From Melampsora larici-populina 98AG31 (Eukaryota > Basidiomycota > Pucciniomycetes > Pucciniales > Melampsoraceae), in NCBI RefSeq assembly GCF_000204055.1, contig NW_006768770.1, positions 536,195 through 600,194 on the forward strand: a DNA stretch of 64,000 nt, written 5' to 3'. Every line of letters begins with the position of its first letter. Position 1 is the stretch's first letter. Below, one piece after another: positions 1-10,430 of the stretch. Made by a program: the position numbers and the translations under genes. The notes below the pieces were generated by a model. It was not told the DNA's origin. It saw nothing but the letters and a program-made list of their open reading frames with translations, and searched no databases.

Positions 1-670
1 CACCACAACATGATCTAGCGATGACAATAGCCTTAGTGGCCTTTTGGGGGATGGCAAGGCTCGGAGAACTACTGAGAGAGACGGTAGAAGAAGGAGCGAT
101 CCGGGTAGAAGACTTGACTTTCGAGAGGGGAAGGCGAGGAAGGATAGCGATAATAAAACTGAGGATGGCAAAGACGGCGAAGCCGGGAGAACCGCAATTC
201 ATTAGGTACGCTCAGAAACAAACACAGGAGAGGGAAAATTGACTGACCAGCGCAAACTATTTGCAAAATTTCGATTCGTGAAATATAGGCTTCATGAACA
301 ATACTCAGTGCTAGATCCAGTTTCAGCTTTAGTGAGATTGTTAGCTGAGGAACACTACACAAAAAAGAGGAGCGACATACTCTTCTTGGTGACGGTAGAC
401 GGAGAGAGGCAGACACTCACGAAATTAAGATTCATCAAGATGATGGAAACAGTATGGGGTTTGAATGGAGTGAATAAAGGGGCTTGGCCGGGTCATTCGT
501 TCAGGGTAGGAGGAGCTTCTTTAAGGTTTAACATGGGCTGGGACAAGGAGAAGATTATGGAAGAGGGGCGTTGGAAGTCAAACGCAGTAGATTGTTATTT
601 AAAAAGGTGTACTGAGGAAGAGAAAGAGAAGACTAAGCAGTTCTTGTGGGTGATTGACAAAAGAAACTGA
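1..670 (+). CDS. tyrosine recombinase, C-terminal catalytic part (partial, spliced)
   Basis: The reading frame is open from the left edge (Pro-Gln-His-Asp-Leu-Ala just before the Met at 21), so the gene starts outside the window. Exons are 1-205 and 289-670. An 83-bp intron (AG|GTACGC ... ATATAG|G) joins the frames, turning ...PQFIR into LHEQYS...DPVSALV. Catalytic signatures of the YR family are present: first Arg in MARLGEL, H-x-x-R in GHSFRVGGAS, and a terminal Tyr in VDCYLKR. These enzymes cut and join DNA through a 3'-phosphotyrosine and integrate circular intermediates of Ngaro, DIRS or Crypton elements. Nothing visible is broken in this half. The stop is at 668-670. Confidence 0.75.
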
Positions 671-854
671 GGAATGCTAAGAGAAATGAGAATTATAATT
701 TAGAAAAAAAGAAAAAGAGAGGAAAGAACCAGACCATGAGGAGAGACAAGCCCGTGCGAGTTTTAGGGGTTACTCAACGAGTTGAGACTCTCACGAGCCC
801 CACCTGAAATGGGGTGTATGAGAAACCCCCAAAGAAGGATCGACGCGGTGGCTA

Positions 855-1095
855 AGCGAGATCAGCCTGACGTCAGCGGTGAATTATACCGTGACGCAAA
901 CAAGGCCGATCCCCGCGCCCGGGCTCCCCCGATTAAACTTCAACCTCAGCCATAGTTATAGGCCGAGGTTGAAGACCAAAAGATTAGTCAGAACAAACAT
1001 AATTAAATGTGTTCGACTAATAGATATTTATTAACAAGATAAGTTAATAAATATACTATAATATTATCTTTAAAGTTAATAACTCAGAGAATGGA
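855..1095 (+). repeat. 241-bp direct repeat, left copy (B1-like)
   Basis: Matches 1325-1565 with one visible mismatch (T at 1067, C at 1537). It contains two hairpins: a 14-bp arm pair CTTCAACCTC.../...GAGGTTGAAG with a 9-nt loop, and a perfect 10-bp pair ATTTATTAAC/GTTAATAAAT near the 3' end. Near-identity implies recent origin or concerted copying. Confidence 0.9.
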
Positions 1096-1324
1096 TTGCC
1101 GATCTTAACAAAGGCACGACTTAGGATATAAGTCCATGAACGAGTTTGGGCAAAGTAGGTATAAACCCATAAACTCCACACAGAGTTTTGCTCACGAGAG
1201 AGATTTGAGTTTGTAATACACAAAACTCAAACTATCTCTATACCTACTTCAACCAAACTCTATCGTTCACAATCCACTCTCACGGTTGGAACATTTCAAA
1301 ATCCACCCACCCACCCAGCTGGGC
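1096..1324 (+). repeat. segment between the direct repeats (A2-like) with long imperfect inverted repeat
   Basis: Positions 1142-1163 pair with 1239-1260 (GAGTTTGG...GTAGGTATA against TATACCTAC...CCAAACTC), with a second short inverted pair between them (TTGAGTTT/AAACTCAA). If the element is Ngaro-like this is A2 and should match a lost A1 left of the recombinase. Confidence 0.5.
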
Positions 1325-1565
1325 AGCGAGATCAGCCTGACGTCAGCGGTGAATTATACCGTGACGCAAACAAGGCCGATCCCCGCGCCCGGGCTCCCCC
1401 GATTAAACTTCAACCTCAGCCATAGTTATAGGCCGAGGTTGAAGACCAAAAGATTAGTCAGAACAAACATAATTAAATGTGTTCGACTAATAGATATTTA
1501 TTAACAAGATAAGTTAATAAATATACTATAATATTACCTTTAAAGTTAATAACTCAGAGAATGGA
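1325..1565 (+). repeat. 241-bp direct repeat, right copy (B2-like)
   Basis: Second copy of 855-1095. Its last five bases (ATGGA) supply the ATG of the downstream Myb/SANT-like reading frame, so that gene's apparent start codon lies inside the repeat. Confidence 0.9.
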
Positions 1566-2483
1566 AGGACATACCAATCACGGCGGTTCTCAACAATCCC
1601 GCTGGCCTGGTCCCACCCCCTCTCCAGCTCCATCCTCAACTGCTATGTCGACTTCCACTAGCTCTAACCTTACTCGCCGAGGCTCAAAAGCTCCTTCTGT
1701 TGCCTCAACTGCTAGTTCAAATGTTGCTTCCAAACCAACCGGCCGAGGTTCTAATTTTGATGAAGCCTCGCTTAATCAGCTATGTATTTCTTGGCTGCAT
1801 GTGTCTCAAAATCCACTCACCGGGATGAACAGAAGTCGGCTACTTTTTGGGGTAAAGTAGAGAATGACTTCAACTTGCGAATGACCCACGACAACCGGCG
1901 AACTGGGAAATCTCTAGATGCACGTTGGTCCTCACTCAACCGGTGTATGTCTAGATTTGCGGGTTGTTTAGCTCAAATCAAGAGGTTGAACGAGAGTGGT
2001 AAATCACTCGATGATCAGATCTTAGATGCCCTCGCTATGTACAAGTCCGATTCAAAGGAAAAAGCTGCTTTCAAGGACATATCTAGCTACAACATCGTGA
2101 AGAATGCTCCCAAATGGCAGGAGAACCCTTTCTACGTGCAATACTGTGGACAGAGTGACGGAGGCGACCTAGATCTTACATGTGATCTCGCCTCGATGCC
2201 TAAGATGGACAGGCCCCCTGGCGTCAAGCAGACTAAACGTGGTAGATCCAATCTTGCTGAGGACATGGCTCCTCAATTGTTAGAAAACTCGAACTCTGTT
2301 ACAGAATCCACCCGCCAGTTAGCTGAACAGGGTAAAGAGGCACAAGCCACTTTGCGAGAGATGGTGGATTACACCATCTTGTCTACTAACATGTCTTGTT
2401 TGGATGACATAGCGCGCGAAGAGATGGAGGCCCGTAGGTTGGAGGTTATTCGAAGAGGACGCGCTCGCCGGGCAGCTGAATAG
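1561..2483 (+). pseudogene. Myb/SANT-like partner protein of a PIF/Harbinger transposon, frameshifted
   Basis: Two overlapping frames encode one protein. Frame 1 (1561 on) has a Ser/Thr/Pro-rich head, then ...LNQLCISWLHVSQNP. The other frame continues from about 1824 with DEQKSATFWGKVENDF...TGKSLDARWSSLNRCM...FAGCLAQI...APKW. This order is typical of the trihelix Myb/SANT-like protein (annotated in plants as GST-T3-like or NAM-associated) that accompanies Harbinger transposases and helps them reach the nucleus and bind DNA. The frames join at about 1820-1828, where one base appears missing. The C-terminus has a charged helix (EEMEARRLEVIRRGRAR). The convergent Harbinger transposase at 4831-6274 makes a shared origin likely. 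Calling it a pseudogene rests only on the frameshift. Confidence 0.65.
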
Positions 2484-3278
2484 ATTTCATGTAATCTTTT
2501 TCACCTTTTGTTTTGCTTATATTTCTTTTCAGTACATTCATTACTTCTCGTTTTTATGTTTTTGTTTATATACTTGATGTTATTTGTTTATGTTACATCT
2601 CAATTTCCTTATGTTGTTCCGATATATTTTATTTTCTATACTTTCTTTCATTAAAGATATTATTGAAATTAGTCCGAAGTGTTTCTTGAATCTGTATCGC
2701 AGTCTTCAAATGGAGTCAAATGGGTCCATTTGACTATGTACTCTGCGGAGTGTTGGGTTGACAACGAGATCAGCGCGATTTTCAGCTGCTGCCGTTATTT
2801 AGGATGAAGAACCATCCTATATAAGGTGGGGTGATGGAGCGTAATCAATGTTCTACATCGCCCATCGCCTCTTAGAGAGCCCTTTCATTATCTACTTTTT
2901 GTGAATACTTTCTCGTTTTACATTACAATTTTTCAATCAACACCGTCAAAATTCTCTCTCTGACCACCTACCTCAAGGCAATGGTGTTAGAATACAAACT
3001 CCAGTTTCAAACACATCAAACTATATTATCTCAAAATCAAACTACATTAAGTCAAATTCAATTACAAACAAATTCAAAACTTAATTATTCAAACTCAGAC
3101 CTAATTCATCAAGATATCTAACCTAACTGAATCTCATTGTATCACATATAAATTAGATCACAGACACTACACACGCCTCTCTTCCTCACCAGTTCACTGA
3201 GGAAGATTGGCGTGTAAGCTCTTTCTTATCTTTTATCACATCTTCATTGAATACAGCTCACTCTATCATGTTGTTTAG
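2484..3278. other. non-coding stretch downstream of the Myb-like gene
   Basis: AT-rich, no supportable ORF. The only structure seen is a near-perfect 20-bp palindrome at 2715-2734 (GTCAAATGG..CCATTTGAC) and the phrase CACCAGTTCACTGAGGAAG, seen at 3188 and again at 3411. Confidence 0.4.
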
Positions 3279-3620
3279 ATTATCATATGTTGTTATCACC
3301 TTTATAGGTGTGTTACATTTTGTCACAGTGTTCAGAACTGTTAGACGTATCATAGCCTGATTACTGGCTTCTACCAAGGTTAGTTGTTGTTGTCATTGAT
3401 GTAATAAACTCACCAGTTCACTGAGGAAGATTGGCGTATTATCATATGTTGTTATCACCTTTATAGGTGTGTTACATTTTGTCACAGTGTTCAGAACTGT
3501 TAGACGTATCATAGCCTGATTACTGGCTTCTACCAAGGTGTGTTACATTTTGTCACATTTTGTCACAGTGTTCAGAACTGTTAGACGTATCATAGCCTGA
3601 TTACTGGCTTCTACCAAGGT
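3279..3620 (+). repeat. three tandem copies of a ~100-bp unit
   Basis: Copy 1 is 3279-3380, copy 2 is 3438-3539, and copy 3 (shortened at its 5' end) is about 3540-3620. Each ends with the same block from GTGTTCAGAACTG to TTCTACCAAGG. A CACCAGTTCACTGAGG phrase precedes copy 2. Copies look almost identical, so the amplification is recent. The array abuts the start of the unidentified gene at 3645. Confidence 0.85.
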
Positions 3621-3644
3621 GTCGAGTTCCTTCATTTCTCTCAA

Positions 3645-4338
3645 ATGGCTGCTTTGTACTGTGGGGTGTTAGGGAACGTGCCGAGATGGAACCCTGTGAG
3701 CATTACATCTGATTCACTGTTATCCTTTTGTTATCAATACCTTACCTTTCTAACTTTGGTGGAACTAGACTGTTGGGTATGCGCCGACTACGCGCATCAG
3801 GCTGATAGTACCCCCCGAACATTGCGATACCGACAACGATCCAACACTCAAACAGCCACCTACGAGGATGGAGGAGCCAGTGATGTGAGCACAGCCTCGG
3901 GTAAGTCCAAACATGGTTTTCCTTATTCCGTGAACGTGAACAAGATAAACTGACTTTGTGAACTGATTGATAGTCAAACGTGATGATTTGGTACCCAAAA
4001 AAAATAACGCCAGCCCTGGCGTGGTTCGAGAGCGCATTCGTATTCATGTGTATCGGCGCAAGTCCAACCTCATCAAGGCCAACCGTCAAATCAAAGTGAT
4101 GTTACAGAACAAGCGAAGAGATGCATTTGTATGTCTTCGCGAGGCTCTTTACCAGGTGAACACTTACACCGGTCCGTATTTGCAAAAGCCAGGAGATAAA
4201 AAGCGTGCGGCCCTTTTTTTGCGCAAACAAGGCTTTGGTGCGATGTTTGTTGCCTTTCATAATGATGTCAAGTGGGATTGGCTTGAAACAAGCATGAACG
4301 GCGGGAACCTTGAGAATGGAATGATTCCGCGCTTATGA
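3645..4338 (+). CDS. unidentified small two-exon gene
   Basis: Exons 3645-3900 and 3974-4338, joined by a 73-bp intron with GTAAGT donor, CTGAC branch-like motif and GATAG acceptor. Phase is exact (G|TC gives Val), giving about 206 aa. The first part is hydrophobic with Cys and Trp and may be partly non-coding. The second is strongly basic (RERIRIHVYRRKSNLIKANR) and ends ...FHNDVKWDWLET. I recognise no family. It sits between the convergent Myb-like and transposase genes of the Harbinger block, so it could be a third transposon gene, a cargo gene or a host gene. The true start may lie in an unseen upstream exon. Confidence 0.45.
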
Positions 4339-4830
4339 TTTGGGTTCTTCAATGTATGGTTGTATTCAGTCACGTCGCTTTATTTTTCTTTTATCTCTGA
4401 TGATCATTTGTAGGCAGTGTTTGTGTTTTGTCTTTTTCTTACGGTTCTTACGGTTCAATGTCACGATTGTTTTTCCTCTTCCTCTCACTCGCACTTAGGT
4501 ATGTTTAACTTTGTACAAAGCAATTTAATTTCTACATCAAAAATTTTTAAGGACTTTATGGTATTGAAGTAAATCGGTATAACAACTTAACAAAAGTCGA
4601 GAAAGCTTAAACAGGCAGGACATACGTGAAAAAAAAAGTACAAGCCGAAATGAAAGGACAAGCCGAATTTGAGTCATGAAACATGTTTGAGAAGAAATAA
4701 CACCTAATATAACCGCGTGATGATGAATCTAAAGAATTTCCGCATCTAAACATGAACCAAATTAAATAAACAAATACAAGTGATCAGAAATGAAGGTAAG
4801 AGATATGAAAAGTCTATGTTTAGGTTGAGA
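4339..4830. other. spacer between convergent genes
   Basis: AT-rich, no ORF. Probably the 3' untranslated regions of the + gene ending at 4338 and the - transposase ending at 4831. Confidence 0.5.
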
Positions 4831-6274
4831 CTACGCACCAGGTTCTAACTGTTCCATATGACGTTCATTCCAAAGATGTTCAATTAGATCGTTTTGGAGA
4901 GCATAGTGAGCCTCTTCCTCACGATACGCACTGCGTGCCTGCATGAAGCGAGCAGTAATACCGGGTGGCCTTGCAAGTGGTGGAGGGGGTTGTACATCTT
5001 TGTCTTCCAAATACTCCACCCCCGCGTTACCTTGATCCTCTATGATCATATTATGCAAAATGATGCAAGTATTCATTATCAAGCTGAGAGTTGAAGGCTG
5101 CCACATTCTCGCTGGGCCTTTGATAATGTGCCATCGAGCCTGCAACACTCCAAAGGCACGCTCAACATCTTTACGAACTTCCTCTTGGCGTTGTGCGAAA
5201 TGCTACAATCATTGTTTCAACCAACAGTCAGCTTGTATAAATAAAAGATTAGATGATTGTACTTACCTGGAGTTTAGGAGTAGAAGGAGCGTGATAGGAT
5301 TGAATCAAGGTTGACCACTTCGGGTAGATTCCATCCGCGAGGTAGTAACCGGTGTGGTATTGATGACCGTTGATTTCAAAGTTACACGGAGGTGCTTCAC
5401 CACGTGAGAATTCGTCAAAAAGGTGGGAGCGCTCCAAAACATTGATGTTGTTCAGGGCACCTGGCATTCCAAAGAATGAATGCCAGATCCATAGGTTGCG
5501 AGTTGCAACAGCTTCGAGAACTAGGGTAGCTTTTCCTTTGCGACCGGAGAAGTGTCCCTGGAGTGCCTTGGGACAATTCTTCCATCCCCAGTGCATGCAA
5601 TCCAGGGATCCGAGCATACCGGGGAAACCACGCTCCGAGTTATCATCAACGATACGCTGAACGTCTTCAGCATTAGGTTTGCGTTGGTATTTCGAACTGT
5701 AGAGTTGGATTACGCCACTGCAGAAACGAACAAGGGATTCAATGGCGGTTGATTTGCCAAGCCGCAAATACTCGTCGTATTGATCGGCAGCGGTTCCATA
5801 CGCAAGCTGTTGAATTGCAGCGGTGCATTTCTGGTGAGGAGAGTTCCCCATCTTGCCTATACATAACCAATATCAGGTGTAAGTCTTACACCTAATATCG
5901 TGATAAAGGAGGAACATAGGCTTACCAACGGCATCCACTCTTTGCGTGAAATACACATCGTGCTCGCCAAGCGCATTCATGATTTGCAAAAACATACGCC
6001 GGCTCATTCTGAATCGTCGCCGGAATAGTCCTTCTCCGTAGACGGGCGTAGCAGCAAAATAGTCCTTCATCAGCTGAGCGTGACCGGTTTGAGGATCTCG
6101 TTCAAGGTTAGGAGAGCGTCCAGGGAGAGACCCACCCGAAGACTTGGGTACTTCGAGAAAAAGTATAAGGTCCAAGATATCTTTGTTAAAAGTAGATAGT
6201 GAACACACGAGTTGCGAGTGTAGGGAAGCTCCAACTTCGTATTGAGCTAGGAATTTGACAATTTGCTGATTCAT
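4831..6274 (-). CDS. PIF/Harbinger DDE transposase, three exons
   Basis: Exons on the minus strand are 6274-5926, 5856-5267 and 5202-4831. Introns of 69 bp (5857-5925) and 64 bp (5203-5266) have GTAAG donors and TAG acceptors, and phases close to 436 aa. The DDE_Tnp_4 triad is visible: D202 in LGSLDCMHW, D291 in YLADGIYPKW, E327 in RKDVERAFGVL. An N-terminal helical region (FRRRFRMSRRMFLQIM) matches the family's DNA-binding part. The start is the ATG at 6274; the longer upstream frame is hydrophobic and unlike the family. The enzyme excises and inserts the element at 3-bp TWA-like targets. No internal stop or lost catalytic residue is seen, so it may still work, although its Myb-like partner at 1561-2483 is broken. 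Confidence 0.88.
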
Positions 6275-6460
6275 TGGGTCAAAGTTTAAGATAGAGATAG
6301 ATCGCAAGATGTAGGATTTAAGTAACAATAGAAGAGTTGTATTTGTATGGACAAAAAAAACAAATAAGGGTATGAAGGAGGGGCCAAAAACGAGATCAAA
6401 CAATCATGCAAGGGTACTTATATACATAGATCTTCGTCCTTCCATGGAAGCTATGACATT

Positions 6461-6520
6461 CACCAAAGGCATCGGGGTTAAGAGGCTTCATTATCTTAAC
6501 ACCGATGCTTTGCCTTGGTG
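6461..6520. repeat. 60-bp inverted repeat (imperfect ~25-bp arms)
   Basis: CACCAAAGGCATCGGGG... at 6461 pairs with ...CCGATGCTTTGCCTTGGTG ending at 6520. It lies about 190 bp upstream of the transposase start, where a terminal inverted repeat or transposase binding site could sit. No second copy was found in the window. Confidence 0.7.
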
Positions 6521-7869
6521 ATTGGATGTGATGGCACAGAGAGGCCGATCATCACAAAGTATGGTGATCTTGAACATTACCTCACGCATACCCGAGTTGG
6601 GTATGGACGGACGTCCGTCGAAGTCCAATTCTGGTTTCCAGACGGCTCCAGTTTGCGCGCTGCAGAGAAGCGTCGCTGGATCCAAATACATAGAGCAGTA
6701 CAGTGACATACTGACAACTGTACTGCTCTGTACGAGGTTTTCAGTTTGTGGCGCGTTGGTGATGCTCTAAACCAGACAGTGCTCCTCAAACGGAAAAAGT
6801 CCTTCACAAAAATAAAATGAACATACAAAATAAATTGAAATACAATTTTTGAGGGTCAACTCGTATGCAATGATAGTCCCCTCTTCCCCTCTGGAAATGA
6901 AAGCAGATTGTTAACTTTCGTCACACCATACGCCGCAACACTGAGGAACCACTATTTGCGACCTGTACAGACCGGCGGCACTACTGTATTGAGAATCGGC
7001 CGTATCACCTTCATTTCCAGAGAATGAAGGTACGGGAAAGCCAAAAGCCTTGACTGGATTAAACTTAGCAAAGTCCCACGCTCGCGTATCCTCGCGAGGC
7101 GTCAAGCAAGGGACTTATGCCAAACTCGTACAAACTCATTGCTCAGGGTTTGAGCCTTTTGCAGGAGAGGACCTTCAAACCCCTCTACAGCCTTTTCCTT
7201 CAAGTAACGGATCTCTGGACCCAAGAAAAAAAATGTTCTCTGGTCTTTTCCACACATTGTACATGTTTTTTTTCCCGAGGAAGTTGCTCCCCTCCTTCCT
7301 CAAAATCATCTCAAAGTTTCTAACAATGTATATGTAGATGTAACATGTGTGAGTTGTATGTAGGTGGACTGCGGTGGAAAAAACATGACAAAACTCGCTG
7401 CCAAAACTGTATATTTCTTAGGGAATTGATACTTAAACAATAATGAGACCAGGAGGAGTACCACGAAATCATGGATCACGCGCAGATATCTTGCCCAGTT
7501 GAACAAAATATTCATTGACTGTAGATGTGAAAAAACGCAAACCAGGGATGGCCAGGCATAGGTCATGACATGTCTGACCTCCTGGGCCCTTACAACATCA
7601 ATGGCAGGAATGTCTTTTCCTCAGGGACATTTTATCTCCTGGGCCCTTGTTTCAGTTCGTTTCTCAATGAACCAATCTTCGAGAGCACCAGAGGATTGCC
7701 GGAAATTGGATACGGTATCCACTGGATATGGACTGGATATGGGCTTCTGCTGTATAGTCCCGGATGTAGTTTCAGCCGGGTTTCAGGGTCACCAAAGCGT
7801 CATGAGCATGTATGTTAGTGCTCAAACAAAGAAAGCAGATTTTAAATTGTTTCATACTCGCCCAACAGT
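6521..7869. other. unassigned sequence between the Harbinger block and the gypsy target gene
   Basis: Short frames on both strands, none with a recognisable domain or consistent splice structure. A CCTGGGCCCTT phrase occurs twice (about 7581 and 7637). Possibly decayed transposon DNA. Confidence 0.3.
6692..6729. repeat. perfect 13-bp hairpin
   Basis: AGAGCAGTACAGT (6692-6704) and ACTGTACTGCTCT (6717-6729) around a 12-nt loop. Function not known. Confidence 0.8.
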
Positions 7870-8836
7870 ATGATAGTTTTGTTTATAGTTGTCAAAAGAA
7901 AATTTGCAAACATTCACAATCCTTGCATCTCAAGGATGTCTTGGCCTCAATCAAAGGCTCGAGACTCTTATATCAAGCACTATCAACTCACACATCCCCT
8001 CCCGAGTCCTGGTATTGGCACTTTGACAGGGCTGCGCCGTCCACGCTGCCGCGCACAGCTGATCTATACGGCTCCGCGTGTTAAATCAAAAAGGGCATCA
8101 GAACTTGCTCATCTCATCGCCTGGCGGGTCAGTTCCTATACTTTGGAAAATGTTTCCCAAATCACTGACCTTTGGTGCTTTTATATTGTAGTGCCCAACA
8201 AACACTGGACATACATATCGAAAATTCTTCTGTAACCTGTTCAAAGACAAACTCATTGAAGACATCAAGGAATTCAATAAACAAAACGGTGTGACCAAGA
8301 CTGGGGCTGAAATGAACCTCCCTTCGCTTCTCAACCCAGCCGGTGGAGCTCAGATGACATCGACTTTGAATTCGAAAACTTCCTCTACACCCTGCGCTGG
8401 ACTTCCAAACGGTCTGAGTGGGCAGAATCACCGTCCTAACCACGCCAATAGCAAATGTTCCTATCAGTTGTGTCTCTCAGTAGGTTTCTGCGTTAATTCA
8501 AACATATTTGTCATGAACTCATTTCGACAACATCCAATTTTAATTGCAACAGTGTTGTCTTCAATTACATGAGCTTAAGCCCAACCCTCGCTGTGCTCTA
8601 GCAGGGCATCGCCCGATCGCCAAACCAACTACTCAATCTACAAGTTCCCAAGCAACCTCAAACTTGCAACAGGGAAATGGATCACAAATCCTACAATCAT
8701 CACAGGCCAACCGACATATTTCTTCAATAGCATCGCCTGAACTTCTATCGCAAATTCAAAAAAACCGACTAAACCATCGAGTAGACGCTATAAGCCGCAG
8801 CCAGGCTGCCAAACAACAATCTCGGACTGTGTTTCT
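7870..8836 (+). pseudogene. left part of an unidentified multi-exon gene interrupted by the gypsy element
   Basis: Exon-like pieces include KDKLIEDIKEFNKQNG (about 8240-8290) and a Gln/Ser/Asn-rich stretch ending ...AISRSQAAKQQS just before the gypsy target site TTTCT at 8832-8836. The flank resumes at 16584. I recognise no family. Frames are broken and exon limits cannot be set by eye. Confidence 0.3.
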
Positions 8837-9012
8837 TGTTATGGTTACATGTTACGTGAAATGTCTTGTACAAATGTCACAAGTTCAACTCATTATTAGC
8901 TTGTATTACGTCACATTGTATTTCCTTTTCTCTCATCCGACAATCACAATAGAAACTCGATATAGACCTGATCCTTCATCTCTTGACCCAACCTGTGAGG
9001 ACAGCTATAACA
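8837..9012 (+). repeat. 5' LTR of the gypsy element
   Basis: Begins TGTTATGGTTACATG and ends GACAGCTATAACA. Preceded by target duplication TTTCT. Differs from the 3' LTR at two visible sites (CATCCGAC/CATCTGAC and ACTCGATA/ACTCAATA). Confidence 0.95.
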
Positions 9013-9359
9013 TATTGTCGGATCTTTTTCACCTAGACGAGATCGAGGATTAGATTTAGATTTAGAAGATCAGAGAAGATTTAGATTAGACATCAATTGA
9101 TAATTAGAATTAACATTAGAATAGATTAGTATCTCAGAACCAAACCCACCGATTGAACTCAAAATCCAACTCAGATCTGAAACCTTCTTATTCAACTTAG
9201 ATACAGAATCCTTGATTGAACTCAAAACCTTATAAATTCTCAGATCGACACTAGAAAAGCGCCACCACGTCACCTACGTACAGAGCCACCGAGTCTAGCG
9301 ACGACAATTCCAAAACCAATACATCGCTACCATTTGTTGACGCTACAGATCCTGTCGAG

Positions 9360-10430
9360 ATGGAGAGTATTCAGAAGCAACTTGATGAAATCACCAAGGC
9401 TTTACTAGAGGAGAGATCGTCCCGCGAACGCGCAGAAGCTAAAGCCCAGGAAGCTGAAGCACGACTTGCCGCTATCGAAGCTCGTCAGCGTTCTGATCCA
9501 ACTCCTATGGATGCTACGCCTGGTGTGAGCTCTCAGCCTCAACCACCAGCTGCTTCTGTCGCACCTACCCCAGTCCCAAAGGGGCCGAAGGTTGCTTGCC
9601 CAGACAAATTCAACGGAACTCGCGGCGGACCTGCCGAAATTTATGCAAGTCAGGTCCAGCTTTACATGTTGGCTCACCCGTCCCAATTTGTCGACGAACG
9701 CAGTAAGGTTGTTTTTGCTTTATCCTACCTTACTGGCGCCGCTAGCAGCTGGGCTCAACCGTTATCAGAAGAACTTTTCGATCCCGAAAAGTCTCACCTT
9801 GTCACTTTTGATCGATTTGTCCGGAACTTCAAAGCTATGTATTTCAATACTGAGAAGAAATCAAAAGCTGAGAGAGCATTACGAAATTTATCTCAGAAGA
9901 CGACTGTGGCGGCGTACACCCACGAGTTTAATATTCACGCCACTGCAACCGGTTGGGAGACTCCTACTCTCATTAGCCATTACGAACAAGGCCTCAAGAA
10001 GGAGATCCGTGTTGCGATGGTGATGGTTCAGGATGGCTTTGACTCAATTGAACAGATCGCAAACCTTGCTATCAAAATCGACAGCAAGATTCACGGTGTC
10101 GCCGATACTTCGACCTATTACTCAGCCCCGGCTCCTGATCCAAACGCCATGGACATATCCTCTGGATTCGTACGCCTTACTGACGAAGAAAGAGCTAAGA
10201 GGATGCGAACAGGTTGCTGTTTCAGATGTAATGGTCAAGGTCATCATGCAAACGCTTGTCCTAATCGTGGCAGAGAGAACCAAGTGAAAGGCAAAGGTGG
10301 TTGGCGTAGTAAGATAGCTGAGCTGGAGGCTAAATTAGCGGCGGTGACTACTCAGGAGGTGAATCAGAGTGATAGAGGTGTGGGAACTAGAAGAGCGGAT
10401 GCGTCAAAAAATGGCGCGGCTCAGGAGTGA
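9360..10430 (+). CDS. gag: gypsy Gag (capsid and nucleocapsid)
   Basis: 356 aa. An N-terminal coiled coil (about residues 5-45, Glu/Lys/Ala-rich) is followed by a Pro-rich linker. Then comes a retrotransposon Gag core (KVACPDKFNGTRGG ... SYLTGAASSWAQPL ... FVRNFKAMYFN ... HYEQGLKKEI) and a CCHC zinc knuckle CFRCNGQGHHANAC near residue 287. It would assemble the particle and bind RNA. The frame is intact. The ATG at 9360 is the first in frame after the LTR and leader. The last 40 nt overlap the pol frame at -1, and the stop (10428-10430) sits inside the predicted frameshift stem-loop. Confidence 0.92.
   Translation: MESIQKQLDEITKALLEERSSRERAEAKAQEAEARLAAIEARQRSDPTPMDATPGVSSQPQPPAASVAPTPVPKGPKVACPDKFNGTRGGPAEIYASQVQLYMLAHPSQFVDERSKVVFALSYLTGAASSWAQPLSEELFDPEKSHLVTFDRFVRNFKAMYFNTEKKSKAERALRNLSQKTTVAAYTHEFNIHATATGWETPTLISHYEQGLKKEIRVAMVMVQDGFDSIEQIANLAIKIDSKIHGVADTSTYYSAPAPDPNAMDISSGFVRLTDEERAKRMRTGCCFRCNGQGHHANACPNRGRENQVKGKGGWRSKIAELEAKLAAVTTQEVNQSDRGVGTRRADASKNGAAQE

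Larger units (their letters stand above)
1..1565 (+). mobile_element. 3' part of a tyrosine-recombinase element, Ngaro/DIRS-like
   Basis: A YR-type recombinase gene is followed within 200 bp by two 241-bp direct repeats (855-1095 and 1325-1565) that enclose a 229-bp unique segment. Ngaro-type YR retroelements end in B1-A2-B2, where B1 and B2 are direct repeats and A2 matches a left-end copy A1. The geometry fits, but A1 and the reverse transcriptase would lie left of the window, so the class is an inference. A Crypton-like DNA element next to an unrelated duplication is the alternative. Confidence 0.55.

Noticed and set aside
69..416. 115-aa minus-strand frame over the recombinase
   Set aside because: Shadow of the spliced YR gene on the other strand. 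It crosses the intron and has no domain.
1286..1504. 72-aa frame across the right direct repeat
   Set aside because: Lies in the non-coding terminal repeat. The same bases in the left repeat are not in a comparable frame with a start.
5042..5752. Several plus-strand frames opposite the Harbinger transposase
   Set aside because: Antisense shadows of its exons.
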